Assembly (NCBI RefSeq): GCF_003217475.1
Contig: NZ_QJSP01000004.1
Span: 248,001-312,000 of the forward strand
DNA: 64,000 bases
Direction of reading: 5' to 3'
From: Williamsia limnetica
Lineage (GTDB): Bacteria > Actinomycetota > Actinomycetes > Mycobacteriales > Mycobacteriaceae
Shown here: positions 1-9,980 of the stretch, one piece after another
Layout of the letters: every line of letters begins with the position of its first letter
How positions within the stretch are numbered: the stretch's first letter is position 1
Translations under genes and position numbers: made by a program
The notes under the pieces: generated by a model
Told to the model about the DNA's origin: nothing
Seen by the model: only the letters and a program-made list of their open reading frames with translations
The model's database searches: none

Positions 1-144
1 CATCGACTCACGTCACCTGGGACAACTGGGGCTGGCGTTGCAGATGTTCTCCCTGGAGTGCCATCGCAGGGTCGGAGTCGCTATCATCAAACAGCACGAT
101 TGGCACGCCGACACGCTGACAATTCGGAGGGAGGTCGTCTGGCC
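1..144 (+). promoter_or_regulatory. Upstream region of fhaA
   Basis: No gene is visible between the window edge and fhaA. A TATCAT hexamer at 82-87 could be a -10 element, but no convincing -35 lies 16-19 bases before it. The ribosome-binding site of fhaA (GGAGG, 126-130) is at the end of the stretch. In M. tuberculosis a tRNA-Leu gene precedes fhaA; none is seen here, though it could lie outside the window. Confidence 0.3.
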
Positions 145-1608
145 ATGGGAATACTTCAGAGAATCGAGCGCAAACTCGAGGGCGCTGTGGACGACGGCTT
201 TGCCCGGGTGTTCGGTGGCAAGGTGGCTCCGCAAGAGGTCGAGAACGCTTTGCAACGCGAGGCCGAAGACAGCCTCGAAGACCTCGGCGACGGTGGCAAG
301 CTGGCCCCCAACGCCTACACCCTGGTTGTCAGCTCGACCGACCACCAGGAGATGGCCGCAGAATACGAGCTGAATCGCAAGACTTTCTCGAAACATCTCG
401 AGAACTTCATCCGCGACAACGGCTGGCAAACATACGGTGACGTGGTCGTGGAGTTCGCACACTCCCCGACGCTGCACACCGGGCAGTTCCGGGCTCGCGG
501 TTCGGTCAACCCGGACGCCCGTCCGATGCCCGTTCCACCACCCGGTGCCGGCCCCCAGCAAGGGGCACCGTTCCCGCCGGGAGCGGTTCCGCCTCCGCAA
601 CCACCCGCCGTCCCGCCCCCCGCACCACAACGCAACCGAGAAGCAGGAGCCACCCCCATGACGCAGAACTCCGGATATGACCAGCGCGGAGGATACGACC
701 AGGGCTCCTACCCTCCAGCTGCCGCGTACAGCCAGCAGCCGTATGACGGTCAGGAGCAGGCCCCGTCGGACGGCCCCCCGCAGGCGTACAGCCAGCAGGG
801 CGCATACGACCAGGCCGGTTACGACCAGCGCGGGTACGACCAGCAGGGTTACGACCAACGCGGGTATGACCAGCGTGGATACGACCAGCAGGGCGGGTAT
901 GACCAGCAGGGCGGCTACGCCGCGGACCAGCAGAGCGGCTACGCACCGGGCCCGGCCCAGGATCAGGCCGGCTATCAGGCCGGTGGATACCAGCAGCCCG
1001 GCTACGCACCGGATCAGCAGAATTACGACCAACAGGGTTACGACCAGCGCGGATACGACCAGGGCTACCAGCAGGGCGGATACGACAACCAGGGCGGATA
1101 CGCACCGGACCAGCAGGGCGGCTACGACCGCGGGTACGAGCAGCCCGCGGCGTACCAGGGCGGCGGGGAGTACTCCCAGCAGCCCGGCTACGCCCAGGGC
1201 TATCAGGGCGGCGGCTATGACCAAGGTGGCTACCCCGCGGACCAGCAGGGCGGATACGCACCGGACCAGCAGGGCGGCTACGCCGCGGGCGGCGGATACG
1301 CAGCTCCCGCCGGTTACGCGCCGACCGCCATCACCCTGCTGCTCGAAGACGGCAGCAACCGGACCTTCCAGCTCCGCAACGGTTCTAATGTGATCGGCCG
1401 CGGGCAGGACGCGCAGTTCCGGCTGCCGGACACCGGTGTCTCACGCCGACACGTCGAGATCCGGTGGGATGGCTCGAGCGCGCTGCTCAACGACCTCAAC
1501 TCCACCAACGGCACCACGGTCAACGACGTGCAGGTGAGCAGCTGGGAACTCGCCGACGGAGATCGGATCCGGGTGGGACATTCCGACATCACCGTCCGGT
1601 TCCAGTGA
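145..1608 (+). CDS. fhaA: FhaA, FHA-domain regulator with Tyr/Gln/Gly repeat linker
   Basis: The 487-residue protein has three parts. Residues 1-125 are a DUF3662 domain starting [15 protein letters not shown]. Residues 130-391 are a Pro-rich then Tyr/Gln/Gly-rich linker. Residues 395-487 are a forkhead-associated domain with the phosphothreonine-binding residues in IGRGQD, SRRH and STNGT. The ATG at 145 was chosen because the conserved family start lies there behind a GGAGG; an upstream in-frame ATG at 58 adds an unrelated extension. In mycobacteria FhaA binds the phosphorylated pseudokinase domain of MurJ and restrains peptidoglycan synthesis. That role is carried over from the family. A 178-base gap separates it from fhaB, so it may be transcribed separately. 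Confidence 0.95.
   Translation: MGILQRIERKLEGAVDDGFARVFGGKVAPQEVENALQREAEDSLEDLGDGGKLAPNAYTLVVSSTDHQEMAAEYELNRKTFSKHLENFIRDNGWQTYGDVVVEFAHSPTLHTGQFRARGSVNPDARPMPVPPPGAGPQQGAPFPPGAVPPPQPPAVPPPAPQRNREAGATPMTQNSGYDQRGGYDQGSYPPAAAYSQQPYDGQEQAPSDGPPQAYSQQGAYDQAGYDQRGYDQQGYDQRGYDQRGYDQQGGYDQQGGYAADQQSGYAPGPAQDQAGYQAGGYQQPGYAPDQQNYDQQGYDQRGYDQGYQQGGYDNQGGYAPDQQGGYDRGYEQPAAYQGGGEYSQQPGYAQGYQGGGYDQGGYPADQQGGYAPDQQGGYAAGGGYAAPAGYAPTAITLLLEDGSNRTFQLRNGSNVIGRGQDAQFRLPDTGVSRRHVEIRWDGSSALLNDLNSTNGTTVNDVQVSSWELADGDRIRVGHSDITVRFQ
658..1320 (+). repeat. In-frame imperfect tandem repeat coding for GGYDQ/GYAPDQQ units in FhaA
   Basis: About 220 codons of fhaA are built from short degenerate units of 4-9 residues, such as [15 protein letters not shown] and GGYAPDQQ. 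The DNA repeats are in frame throughout and vary at third positions, so the tract is under coding constraint. The result is a disordered Tyr/Gln/Gly-rich linker between the N-terminal domain and the FHA domain. Confidence 0.9.
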
Positions 1609-1667
1609 CCTCGCCCGGGTCCCGCACCGCCAGGTAGGAGCACTCGCCCAGGTGTCACCCAACGGGC

Positions 1668-1716
1668 ATCCGATGTCGAAGAATCGGGTATCCGATACAC
1701 AAGTGACACATCCGAA
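1668..1716. repeat. Three phased ATCCGA repeats before fhaB
   Basis: ATCCGAT occurs at 1668-1674 and 1690-1696, and ATCCGAA at 1710-1716. The steps of 22 and 20 bases are about two helical turns. The middle copy lies in a perfect palindrome GTATC-C-GATAC (1688-1698). They sit 26-74 bases upstream of a possible -10 (TAAGAT, 1742-1747), where an activator could bind. The binding protein is unknown. Confidence 0.4.
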
Positions 1717-1741
1717 TACCTACCGGGCCGCCGCTGGGCCA

Positions 1742-1747
1742 TAAGAT
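1742..1747 (+). promoter_or_regulatory. Possible -10 element of the fhaB-pknB operon
   Basis: TAAGAT fits the actinobacterial TANNNT -10 pattern and lies 40 bases before the fhaB start. No good -35 is visible, which would fit an activator-dependent promoter. The six following genes overlap or nearly overlap, so this may serve fhaB to pknB. Confidence 0.35.
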
Positions 1748-1786
1748 GCACAGGACGTTGTTGGCTGGCCCGGGAGGTGAAAATAC

Positions 1787-2251
1787 GTGCAGGGCATAGT
1801 GCTGCAGCTGACGCGTGTCGGCTTCTTGCTGCTCTTGTGGCTGATGATCTGGGCCGTTCTGCGCGTCATACGCAGCGACGTGTATGCGGCGACCGGTCAA
1901 CGGCCGCTCACGCGGTACGAGCGCCGCAATCGAGGTGGAGCCCCCGCAAGGGTCAAAGGTGGCCCCAGATACCTCATCGTCACGCATGGCGCGTTGGCGA
2001 ACACCCGGATCACCCTCGGTACCCAACCGGTACTCCTCGGCCGGGCCGATGACTCCACGCTTGTGCTGACCGATGAATACGCATCTGAGAGGCACGCGCG
2101 TCTGGTCCGCCGCGGCGACGACTGGTACGTCGAAGATCTCGGTTCGACGAACGGTACCTATCTCGACCGCGCGAAAGTGACCACAGCTGTTCGCGTCCCC
2201 CTGGCAACTCCGGTACGCGTGGGCAAAACCGTGATTGAGTTGCGCCCGTGA
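1787..2251 (+). CDS. fhaB: FhaB (FipA), membrane-anchored FHA-domain protein
   Basis: A 154-residue protein with one N-terminal membrane helix (about residues 8-25) and a C-terminal FHA domain. The phosphopeptide-binding positions are present in LGRADDS, SERH and STNGTY. The GTG start at 1787 has an excellent GGAGGTGA seven bases upstream. In mycobacteria this protein (FipA) is phosphorylated by PknA and links FtsZ and FtsQ at the division site. Its last codons overlap the pstP start (GTGA), indicating coupled translation. It is the first gene of the kinase operon. Confidence 0.95.
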   Translation: MQGIVLQLTRVGFLLLLWLMIWAVLRVIRSDVYAATGQRPLTRYERRNRGGAPARVKGGPRYLIVTHGALANTRITLGTQPVLLGRADDSTLVLTDEYASERHARLVRRGDDWYVEDLGSTNGTYLDRAKVTTAVRVPLATPVRVGKTVIELRP

Positions 2252-3729
2252 CCCTGGTGTTGCGCTATATCGCGCGTAGCGACCGCGGATTGGTCCGCGC
2301 AAACAACGAGGACTCCGTCTACGCCGGAGCGCGCCTGCTCGCGTTGGCCGACGGGATGGGCGGACACGCCGCGGGCGAGGTCGCCAGCCAGCTGGTGATC
2401 CAGGCCCTGCGCCCGCTCGACGACGACGAACCCGGCGGCGACCTGCTCGCCAAACTGGACGCCGCAACCCGGCACGGCAACGAGGCGATCGCCGACCAGG
2501 TGGCCGAAGCACCCGAACTCGACGGTATGGGTACGACCCTGACCGCCATCCTCTTCGCCGGCTCCCGCCTGGGCCTGTGCCATATCGGCGACTCCCGCGG
2601 TTATCTGCTCCGCGACGGTCAGCTCACGCAGATCACCCGCGACGACACGTTCGTGCAGACCCTGGTCGAAGAAGGCCGGATCACGGCCGAAGAAGCACAC
2701 ACCCACCCCCAGCGGTCGCTGATCATGCGCGCCCTCACCGGGACCGAGGTCGAACCGACCCTGACAGTCCGCGAGGCCAGGGCCGGCGATCGGTACCTGC
2801 TGTGCAGTGACGGCTTGTCCGACGTCGTCAGTGAGGAGACGATCGCCGACACGATGTCGTCGGTCTCCAACCACAAGGACTGCGCCGACCGGCTGATCGA
2901 GCTCGCGTTGCGCGGCGGTGGTCCGGACAACGTCACCGTCGTCGTGGCCGACGTCGCGGATGTCGACTACGGGGACAGCAAGCCGATTCTGGGTGGGGCC
3001 GCCGGAGGCGACGACCAGGAGTACATCCCCGACCCCCGCACCTCCGCCGGCCGGGCAGCTGCCCTGCGACCACCCGCGCAATCCCCTCGTAGGCCGACCA
3101 TCAACACCCCCGAACCCGAACCGCCGCAGGCACATCCGCGCCGCAAGTGGATCATCGGCGGGGTGGCGCTCGCCATCATCGTCATCCTCGTGGCGGGTGT
3201 GTTCGTCGGCCGCGCGATCGTCCGCTCCAACTACTACGTCAGCAGCAACAACGGCGAAGTGGTGCTCTACCGAGGCCTGCAGGGCTCGTTCCTCGGGCTC
3301 GATCTGCAAGAGCTGAGCAAGATCACCTGTACACACGGGATGGGCACCGATCAGCCGACTGTCGATCTCGTCGACTTCGACAACCGACCCGCCGATTGTG
3401 TACCCCTCAAGGTGTCCGACCTGACGGGGACCGCTCCCGCCTCGCTCGAAGGGCGCGACCCCGTGCCGCTCGACGACGCCGAGGCACAGGTCCGCACGCT
3501 CATGAACAACTTGCTGCCGTTGTGTCCCGAAGAGGATTCGGCGTCGGCGCAGGGTGTGACCCCCGCCCCGGCCAGCCCTCCCCCGGCCACGCCGCCCGGG
3601 TCTCCCGCACCGCAGGCACCCTCGGGCCAGCCGGTACCCCCCGAGTCGGGGAGCGCGAGCACGCAGCCGCCGCTGACGACCAGCAGCACCGCGCCGGTCA
3701 CCCAGCCGGCCAACTGTCGGGGGCGCTGA
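2248..3729 (+). CDS. pstP: PstP, PP2C-family Ser/Thr phosphatase
   Basis: A 493-residue membrane phosphatase. The cytosolic PP2C domain (about 1-240) carries the metal-binding motifs RANNEDS, ADGMGGH, GDSR, CSDGLSD and GPDN. A Pro-rich juxtamembrane stretch leads to one membrane helix (about 301-325), an extracellular region, and a Pro/Ser/Ala-rich tail. In mycobacteria it dephosphorylates PknA, PknB, CwlM and penicillin-binding proteins, so it opposes the kinases in the same operon. The GTG start overlaps the fhaB stop, and the stop overlaps the rodA start. Confidence 0.96.
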   Translation: MTLVLRYIARSDRGLVRANNEDSVYAGARLLALADGMGGHAAGEVASQLVIQALRPLDDDEPGGDLLAKLDAATRHGNEAIADQVAEAPELDGMGTTLTAILFAGSRLGLCHIGDSRGYLLRDGQLTQITRDDTFVQTLVEEGRITAEEAHTHPQRSLIMRALTGTEVEPTLTVREARAGDRYLLCSDGLSDVVSEETIADTMSSVSNHKDCADRLIELALRGGGPDNVTVVVADVADVDYGDSKPILGGAAGGDDQEYIPDPRTSAGRAAALRPPAQSPRRPTINTPEPEPPQAHPRRKWIIGGVALAIIVILVAGVFVGRAIVRSNYYVSSNNGEVVLYRGLQGSFLGLDLQELSKITCTHGMGTDQPTVDLVDFDNRPADCVPLKVSDLTGTAPASLEGRDPVPLDDAEAQVRTLMNNLLPLCPEEDSASAQGVTPAPASPPPATPPGSPAPQAPSGQPVPPESGSASTQPPLTTSSTAPVTQPANCRGR

Positions 3730-5162
3730 TGTCGCAGGCAGCCGTCACCCAAAAACCCCCGGCCACCGGGCCGGCGTCACGGAACTACACCGGCCGCAAC
3801 TCCGAACTCCTGCTGCTCGGATTGTCGACGATCATCGTCGCTGTGGCCTTGATTCTCGTTCAGATGGCCCAATCACAGAGCCTCACTTGGGATCTGGCGA
3901 AGTACATCCTCGCTTACATGGCGTTGTTCGGGCTTGCACACCTGGTGGTGCGGCGGTTCGCGCCCTACGCCGACCCCCTGATCCTGCCGCTGGTGGCGAC
4001 CATCAACGGGCTCGGGCTGGTCCTCATCCACCGACTGGATCTCGGCACCGGCCAGAACGGCGAGACCGCGAACCCCATCGACCGCACCCACGACGCCGAT
4101 CAGCAGGTCCTGTGGGCAGTGCTCGGCATCATCGCGTTCTCGGCGGTCCTGATCCTGATCCGCGACCACCGCACGCTGTCGCGGTATAGCTACATCCTCG
4201 GTCTCGGCGGTCTGGTCTTTCTGGCGATCCCGGCGATCCTGCCGTCGTCCATGTCGGAGATCAACGGCTCCAAGATCTGGATCCGGACCCCACTGTTCAA
4301 CATCCAGCCCGGCGAGTTCTCGAAGATCTTGATCATCATCTTCACCGCCTCGTTGCTGGTGTCGAAGCGGGACTTGTTCACCACCGCGGGCAAACACTTC
4401 CTCGGGATGGACCTGCCGCGTGCGCGTGACCTCGGTCCGCTGCTCGCCGCGTGGGTCATCTCGATCGGCGTCCTGGCCTTCGAGTCCGACCTCGGTACCT
4501 CGCTGCTGATCTTCTCGACGATGCTGGTGATGCTCTACGTCGCCACCGAGCGGGTGAGCTGGCTGATCATCGGTGTCAGCCTGTTCGCCGTGGGGGCCAT
4601 GCTCGCCTACCAGCTGTTCTCGCATCTGCAAGTGCGGGTCGCCGTGTGGCAGGACCCTTTCGACGACTTCTACGGTCAGGGCTATCAAGTCGGGCAGGGT
4701 CTGTTCGGCCTCGCCACCGGTGGACTCTTCGGCACCGGACTCGGTTCAGGGCGACCCAACATCGTTCCGTTCGCCAACACCGACTTCATCATCGCGACGA
4801 TCGGCGAAGAACTCGGACTCGTCGGCCTCGCCGCGATCCTGCTGCTGTATTTGATCCTGATCGTGCGTGGGCTGCGTACCGGCATCATGGTCCGCGACAG
4901 CTTCGGCAAACTCCTCGCCACCGGATTGGCATTCACCATCGCCATGCAGATCTTCGTGGTGGTCGGCGGTGTCACCAAATTGATCCCCCTGACCGGTCTG
5001 ACCACCCCGTTCATTTCTTACGGGGGTTCGTCGCTGCTGGCCAACTACATCCTGGTGGCGCTGCTGATACGTATCTCGAACTCCGCCCGTGAGCCGGATC
5101 CGACGAAGAAGAAGCCGACCCCCATTGCCGAGGCGCCTACCCAAATGGTGAAGCGCCCATGA
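3729..5162 (+). CDS. rodA: RodA, SEDS-family peptidoglycan glycosyltransferase
   Basis: A 477-residue polytopic protein of the FtsW/RodA/SpoVE family with about ten membrane helices. SEDS proteins polymerise lipid II into glycan strands at the outer membrane face, paired with a class B PBP, here PbpA encoded next. SEDS-type motifs are visible, for example IQPGEFSKI near residue 195 and the C-terminal [10 protein letters not shown]. The ATG at 3729 overlaps the pstP stop. The open frame runs much further upstream, but that part is pstP in another frame. The stop overlaps the pbpA start (ATGA). Confidence 0.95.
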   Translation: MSQAAVTQKPPATGPASRNYTGRNSELLLLGLSTIIVAVALILVQMAQSQSLTWDLAKYILAYMALFGLAHLVVRRFAPYADPLILPLVATINGLGLVLIHRLDLGTGQNGETANPIDRTHDADQQVLWAVLGIIAFSAVLILIRDHRTLSRYSYILGLGGLVFLAIPAILPSSMSEINGSKIWIRTPLFNIQPGEFSKILIIIFTASLLVSKRDLFTTAGKHFLGMDLPRARDLGPLLAAWVISIGVLAFESDLGTSLLIFSTMLVMLYVATERVSWLIIGVSLFAVGAMLAYQLFSHLQVRVAVWQDPFDDFYGQGYQVGQGLFGLATGGLFGTGLGSGRPNIVPFANTDFIIATIGEELGLVGLAAILLLYLILIVRGLRTGIMVRDSFGKLLATGLAFTIAMQIFVVVGGVTKLIPLTGLTTPFISYGGSSLLANYILVALLIRISNSAREPDPTKKKPTPIAEAPTQMVKRP

Positions 5163-6661
5163 ACATTCCGATCCGCCGCGTGGTCATAGCGGTGATGGTG
5201 ATCATCCTTGCCCTGCTCCTGAACGCCACGTACGTGCAGGTGTTCAAGGCCGACGAGTTGCGGGCCGATCCCCGCAATCAGCGGGTATTGCTCGACGAAT
5301 ACTCCCGTCAGCGCGGCCAGATCACAGCCGGCCAAGAAGTCATCGCGCAATCGGTGCCCACCGACGACCGACTGAAATATCTGCGTACCTATCCCGGTCC
5401 GTGGGCCGACGCATTCGCCCCGGTCACCGGTTTCTACTCGTTTCAGTACGCGAGCTCGGGACTCGAGCAGGCCGAGGACTCGATCCTCAACGGCAACGAC
5501 GACCGGCTCTTCGGTCAGCGGTTCGCCGACATGTTCTCTGGCCGGGATCCCCGCGGCGGCAACGTCATCACCACCATCAACCCGAAGCTGCAGAAGGTGG
5601 CGTTCGACGAGATGGGCAAGGGCTGCAACGGCGGCTGCCGCGGTGCCGTCGTCGCCATCGCGCCCAGCACCGGCGCGATCCTCGCGATGGTCTCGACCCC
5701 CAGCTACGACCCCAACCTGCTGGCCAATCACGACTCGACCGTCCGCGAAGACGCCTGGGCACAGTGGAACCCCACCGAGACGTCCACCGGGTCCCAGCCG
5801 ATGCTCAATCGCGCGCTCAACGAGACCTACCCTCCGGGTTCGACTTTCAAGGTCATCACCACCGCTGCGGCACTCGAGCAGGGCGTCACCGAGGACGTCC
5901 GACTCACGGCGGCGAGCAGCATCGATCTGCCGCAGACCACCACCGGACTCACCAACTACGGCGGCGAGTCCTGCCCGGGTTCCAGCGGCGGCCAGGTGAC
6001 GATGCACCAGGCTCTCGAGTACTCGTGCAACACCGCGTTCGTACAGCTCGCGACCGAAAAACTGCAGAACCCGATCGAGTCGGTCAAGAACCAGGCGAAC
6101 GCGTTCGGCGTCGACACCCAGCTCCCCGACACCCCGCTGCCGGTCTCCGAATCATCCATGGGACCGGTTCCCGACCTCGCGGCCCTCGGGCAGAGCTCGA
6201 TCGGCCAGCGCGATGTGCGGTTCACGCCGATCCAGAACGCGATGATCGCGGCGACCATCGCCAACGGCGGAGTTCGCATGCAGCCGTATCTCGTGGATAA
6301 ACTGCAGGGTCCCGATCTCAAGACACTGAACACCACCCGGCCCAATTCTCTGAACGAGCCGATCTCTGCCCAGACCGCGGCGACGCTGACCGGCATGATG
6401 ATCGATTCCGAACGCAACACCCGCGGCTCCGGCGGTCCTGTCCCCATCGCGTCGAAGACCGGCACCGCCGAACACTCCGACTCGCAGGGAACCGATGAGA
6501 CCCCGTACGCCTGGTACATCGCGTTCGGACCGTCGAGCAACGCCCAGGTCGCGGTCGCAGTGATCGTCGAGAACGGCGACGGCGGACTACAGGCAACGGG
6601 CGGCTCTTCAGCCGCTCCGATCGGGCGCGCAGTGATCAACGCGCTCGCAGGTGAGGAGTGA
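5159..6661 (+). CDS. pbpA: PbpA, class B penicillin-binding protein (transpeptidase)
   Basis: A 500-residue protein with one N-terminal membrane anchor (about 5-28), a PBP dimerisation region and a transpeptidase domain. The active-site motifs are STFK (Ser228, Lys231), SCN and KTG in SKTGTAE. It cross-links peptidoglycan and probably works with RodA, whose gene overlaps by four bases. In mycobacteria PbpA is needed for division and septal or polar growth and is a PknB target. Length and motif spacing are normal for the family. Confidence 0.96.
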   Translation: MNIPIRRVVIAVMVIILALLLNATYVQVFKADELRADPRNQRVLLDEYSRQRGQITAGQEVIAQSVPTDDRLKYLRTYPGPWADAFAPVTGFYSFQYASSGLEQAEDSILNGNDDRLFGQRFADMFSGRDPRGGNVITTINPKLQKVAFDEMGKGCNGGCRGAVVAIAPSTGAILAMVSTPSYDPNLLANHDSTVREDAWAQWNPTETSTGSQPMLNRALNETYPPGSTFKVITTAAALEQGVTEDVRLTAASSIDLPQTTTGLTNYGGESCPGSSGGQVTMHQALEYSCNTAFVQLATEKLQNPIESVKNQANAFGVDTQLPDTPLPVSESSMGPVPDLAALGQSSIGQRDVRFTPIQNAMIAATIANGGVRMQPYLVDKLQGPDLKTLNTTRPNSLNEPISAQTAATLTGMMIDSERNTRGSGGPVPIASKTGTAEHSDSQGTDETPYAWYIAFGPSSNAQVAVAVIVENGDGGLQATGGSSAAPIGRAVINALAGEE

Positions 6662-6665
6662 CCGG

Positions 6666-8033
6666 GTGACTTTGCAAGGAGGCACGACCATCGCAGGCCG
6701 GTACCGGCTGATGCGACTGATCGCGACCGGCGGCATGGGCCAGGTGTGGGAGACCATGGACACCAGGCTCGACCGCCGCGTCGCCGTCAAAGCCCTCAAG
6801 GCCGAGTTCTCCGACGACCCCGAATTCCTCGAGCGGTTCCGGACCGAGGCCCGCACCACCGCCATGCTCAACCACCCCGGCATCGCGAACGTCTTCGACT
6901 ACGGCGAGGCCCAGGATCCGGGCGCAGGCAACGTCGCCTACCTCGTCATGGAACTCGTCAACGGTGAGCCACTCAATGCCGTGCTCACCCGGGTCGGCCG
7001 GCTGTCGCTGAACAATGCCCTCGACATGCTCGAACAGACCGGGCGCGCGCTCAAGGCCGCCCACGACGCCGGTCTGGTGCACCGCGACGTGAAGCCCGGC
7101 AACATCCTCATCACACCAACGGGCCAGGTGAAGATCACCGACTTCGGTATCGCCAAGGCGGTGGACGCCGCACCGGTCACCCAGACCGGCATGGTCATGG
7201 GGACCGCGCAATACATCTCGCCGGAGCAGGCCCTCGGCGAGGACGCCACCGCCGCGTCGGATGTGTACTCGCTCGGTGTCGTCGGTTACGAGGCCATCGC
7301 GGGCCGCAGGCCGTTCCTCGGTGACGGCGCGATCACCGTGGCGATGAAGCACATCCGTGAAGAAGCACCGCCTCTGCCGACCGATCTGCCGGTCAATGTG
7401 CGTGAGCTCATCGAGATCACCATGGCGAAAGACCCCACGCAGCGCTACTCCGACGGAGGCGAGTTCGCCAACGCCGTGGCCGCGGTGCGTGCCGGAAGGC
7501 GCCCTCCACAGCCAGGCGCCGCGACCGGCGCACGTCCGGCCACCGCCATGATGGCGCCCGTCGTCGCACCGCGACCGGCCCCGACGCCGCAGCCCCGCCC
7601 GCAACCGCCGGTGACCAACGATCAGCAAGGCTGGTCGAACGGCCAGAAGGCGCTCGCCGCCGCGGCGGTGATTCTGCTGATCGGCGCTCTGGTCCTCGTC
7701 GGCTTCCTGTTGATGCGCTCCACCGGTGACGCGGACACCCCGGCACCCACGTCGTCGACCACCCGGAGCACCACCACGACCACCACCCCGCCTCCGACGA
7801 CCACGGAGGAGACGACCACGACCACCACTCGGACGACCACCACGACGACCGAGGAAACGACCACGACCACCACCCCCGAGACCACCACGACCACGACAAA
7901 CGATGGTCCGACGTTCCCGACGCTGCCGAGCATCCAGATTCCCGGCCTGCCGGCGCGCGAGAGCGACAATGATCAGGGCAACGACAACGAGCTGAGCGAA
8001 AGCGAACAGCCCGGACCCCAGGACGGTGGTTGA
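6666..8033 (+). CDS. pknA: PknA, transmembrane Ser/Thr protein kinase
   Basis: The kinase domain begins at [15 protein letters not shown]. It has the VAVK lysine, the HRDVKPGN catalytic loop, DFG and an activation loop with [12 protein letters not shown]. One membrane helix lies near residues 329-351. The extracellular tail of about 100 residues has no PASTA units and is a Thr-rich tract followed by an acidic end. The GTG at 6666 has GAGGAG seven bases upstream; a GTG at 6651 would add five residues without a ribosome-binding site. PknA phosphorylates division and wall proteins and is an upstream activator of PknB in mycobacteria. Confidence 0.94.
   Translation: MTLQGGTTIAGRYRLMRLIATGGMGQVWETMDTRLDRRVAVKALKAEFSDDPEFLERFRTEARTTAMLNHPGIANVFDYGEAQDPGAGNVAYLVMELVNGEPLNAVLTRVGRLSLNNALDMLEQTGRALKAAHDAGLVHRDVKPGNILITPTGQVKITDFGIAKAVDAAPVTQTGMVMGTAQYISPEQALGEDATAASDVYSLGVVGYEAIAGRRPFLGDGAITVAMKHIREEAPPLPTDLPVNVRELIEITMAKDPTQRYSDGGEFANAVAAVRAGRRPPQPGAATGARPATAMMAPVVAPRPAPTPQPRPQPPVTNDQQGWSNGQKALAAAAVILLIGALVLVGFLLMRSTGDADTPAPTSSTTRSTTTTTTPPPTTTEETTTTTTRTTTTTTEETTTTTTPETTTTTTNDGPTFPTLPSIQIPGLPARESDNDQGNDNELSESEQPGPQDGG
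7739..7906 (+). repeat. Thr-codon (ACC/ACG) low-complexity tract in pknA
   Basis: The DNA alternates ACC, ACG and GAG codons and encodes runs of four to six threonines separated by PPP, EE and R. It is the extracytoplasmic stalk of PknA. Mixed ACC and ACG use suggests a coding tract rather than a single-motif microsatellite. Confidence 0.85.
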
Positions 8034-9937
8034 TGGCTGACCCCCGACAGGTCTCAGACCGCTACGAACTGGGCGAGACGCTCGGTTTCGGAGGCATGTC
8101 CGAGGTACATCTCGCGCGCGACCTGCTCTTGCATCGCGACGTCGCGATCAAGGTGCTGCGCGCCGACCTCGCGCGTGACCCGACGTTCTATCTCCGCTTC
8201 CGGCGTGAGGCGCAGAACGCGGCAGCGCTGAACCATCCGACGATCGTCCAGGTCTTCGACACCGGCGAGGCGACGACCCCCGAGGGCCCGCTGCCGTACA
8301 TCGTGATGGAGTTCGTCGACGGCGAGACGCTGCGCGATGTGTTGCGCGCGGAAGGCCATGTCAAGCCGCGTCAGGCGATGACGTGGATCGCCGATGTGGC
8401 TGCGGCCCTGCATTTCTCTCATCAGAACGGCATCGTCCATCGGGATGTCAAGCCGGCGAACGTGATGATCGACAAGTCCGGCGCCGTCAAGGTGATGGAC
8501 TTCGGCATCGCCCGCGTGCTCGCCGACACCGGCAACTCTGTCACCCAGACCGCCGCCGTGATCGGGACCGCACAGTACCTTTCGCCCGAGCAGGCACGCG
8601 GTGAGAGTGTCGATGCCCGCAGCGACGTCTACTCGCTGGGCTGCGTGTTGTTCGAACTGCTCACAGGCGAACCCCCTTTCACCGGCGATTCCCCGGTCGC
8701 AGTGGCGTATCAGCACGTCCGTGAAGATCCGCCGACCCCGTCGTCGGTGCTCGCAGGAGTGCCCGCCGAACTGGACTCCGTGGTCCTCAAGGCCATGAGC
8801 AAGAATCCCGCGAACCGCTATCAGTCCGCGGCGGAGATGCGCTCGGATCTGATGAAGGTGCTCGCAGGAGGCAAGCCCAGCGCGCCGATGGTCATGAGCG
8901 ACGAAGACCGCACCGCACTCATCGACACCGGGCCCCGCGCGCGGGTCGCCCGGGTCGGTCCGTCGGGTTCACACCGCCGCGACGACGACGACGATTCCGC
9001 ACCCCCGAACCGAACCGCACTCAAGGTCGCCGGATTCGGAGCCCTTGCCTTGTTGCTCATCGTGGGCGTGACCCTGTTGCTCGTGCGGCCGTGGGCGTCC
9101 GAGACGACCCCGCAGGTGTCGATCCCGCAGGTCACCGAGATGTCTGCCGACGCGGCGCGGGCCGAGTTGGAGAAGATGGGTTTCCGGGTCAATCCCCGTG
9201 ACGAGCCGAGCACGACCGTGCCTGCCGGGTCGCCGACCCGCACCACCCCCGGCGAGGGGGTACGTGCGGACAAGGGATCGTCGGTGACCCTCTACATCTC
9301 CACCGGTCCGCAACGCCAGCAAGTCCCCGATCTACGCGGCCGAACCCCGGAAGAAGCGACGAAGGCGCTGGCCGACCTGGGCTTCGGGAACGTGCGTCCG
9401 GTAGACGTGTCTTCGACGGCGGAGTCCAAGGGCAAGGTCGTCGGTACCACGCCCGCATCGGGTAGCACCCAGCCCGTGACGGCGTTGATCACCATGCAGG
9501 TCGGGACCGGACCCCGACGGGTCACTGTCCCAGATCTGACCGGTCAGCGGGAATCTCAGGCCCGCACGAACCTCGATCAGCTACGGCTGGACGTCGCGGT
9601 GGTCGCCACCGATTCCGATCTGCCCACCGGCACCGTCATCAGCAGTTCGCCCGAGGCTGGGCTCGAGGTCGACGAGGGAAGCATCGTCCAGATCACCATC
9701 AGTCGCGGCAACATGTTCACGATGCCCGATCTGCGGGGCCAGACGGCCGCGCAGGCGCAGGCCGCGCTGGTCGCCGCCGGCTGGGAGAGGTCGACGCTGA
9801 CCACGGTGCCGCGCAACGTGCCGCTCGGAAGTCCGGACGACGAGAAGATCCTCGAACAGACTCCTGCCGCGGGCGGACTCGTCCGAAAGGACGGTTCGGT
9901 CTCGATCACTGTGGGACGAGCGAGTCTGCTGCCCTGA
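8033..9937 (+). CDS. pknB: PknB, PASTA-domain Ser/Thr protein kinase
   Basis: A 634-residue kinase. The catalytic domain (about 10-275) has GFGGMSEV, the VAIK lysine, HRDVKPAN, DFG and an activation loop with TQTAAVIGTAQY. One membrane helix is near 330-352. The outer part has four PASTA repeats, the last three opening with VPDL, VPDL and MPDL. PASTA domains bind muropeptides or lipid II and localise the kinase to growing poles and septa. Known mycobacterial substrates include CwlM, MurJ and PbpA, all encoded in this window. The ATG at 8033 overlaps the pknA stop. Confidence 0.97.
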   Translation: MADPRQVSDRYELGETLGFGGMSEVHLARDLLLHRDVAIKVLRADLARDPTFYLRFRREAQNAAALNHPTIVQVFDTGEATTPEGPLPYIVMEFVDGETLRDVLRAEGHVKPRQAMTWIADVAAALHFSHQNGIVHRDVKPANVMIDKSGAVKVMDFGIARVLADTGNSVTQTAAVIGTAQYLSPEQARGESVDARSDVYSLGCVLFELLTGEPPFTGDSPVAVAYQHVREDPPTPSSVLAGVPAELDSVVLKAMSKNPANRYQSAAEMRSDLMKVLAGGKPSAPMVMSDEDRTALIDTGPRARVARVGPSGSHRRDDDDDSAPPNRTALKVAGFGALALLLIVGVTLLLVRPWASETTPQVSIPQVTEMSADAARAELEKMGFRVNPRDEPSTTVPAGSPTRTTPGEGVRADKGSSVTLYISTGPQRQQVPDLRGRTPEEATKALADLGFGNVRPVDVSSTAESKGKVVGTTPASGSTQPVTALITMQVGTGPRRVTVPDLTGQRESQARTNLDQLRLDVAVVATDSDLPTGTVISSSPEAGLEVDEGSIVQITISRGNMFTMPDLRGQTAAQAQAALVAAGWERSTLTTVPRNVPLGSPDDEKILEQTPAAGGLVRKDGSVSITVGRASLLP

Positions 9938-9980
9938 GCTGCCGGCCCTGCGGGGTCTCAATCCCACGCGGCTGCACAGG

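Noticed and set aside
13-1224. A 403-codon minus-strand frame opposite fhaA, rich in Leu, Val and Ala
   Set aside because: Its hydrophobic repeats mirror the fhaA tandem repeats in the reverse frame. It is an artefact of the repeat DNA.
658-1320. Possible CRISPR array in the repeated DNA of fhaA
   Set aside because: The repeats are short, degenerate, in frame and without unique spacers.
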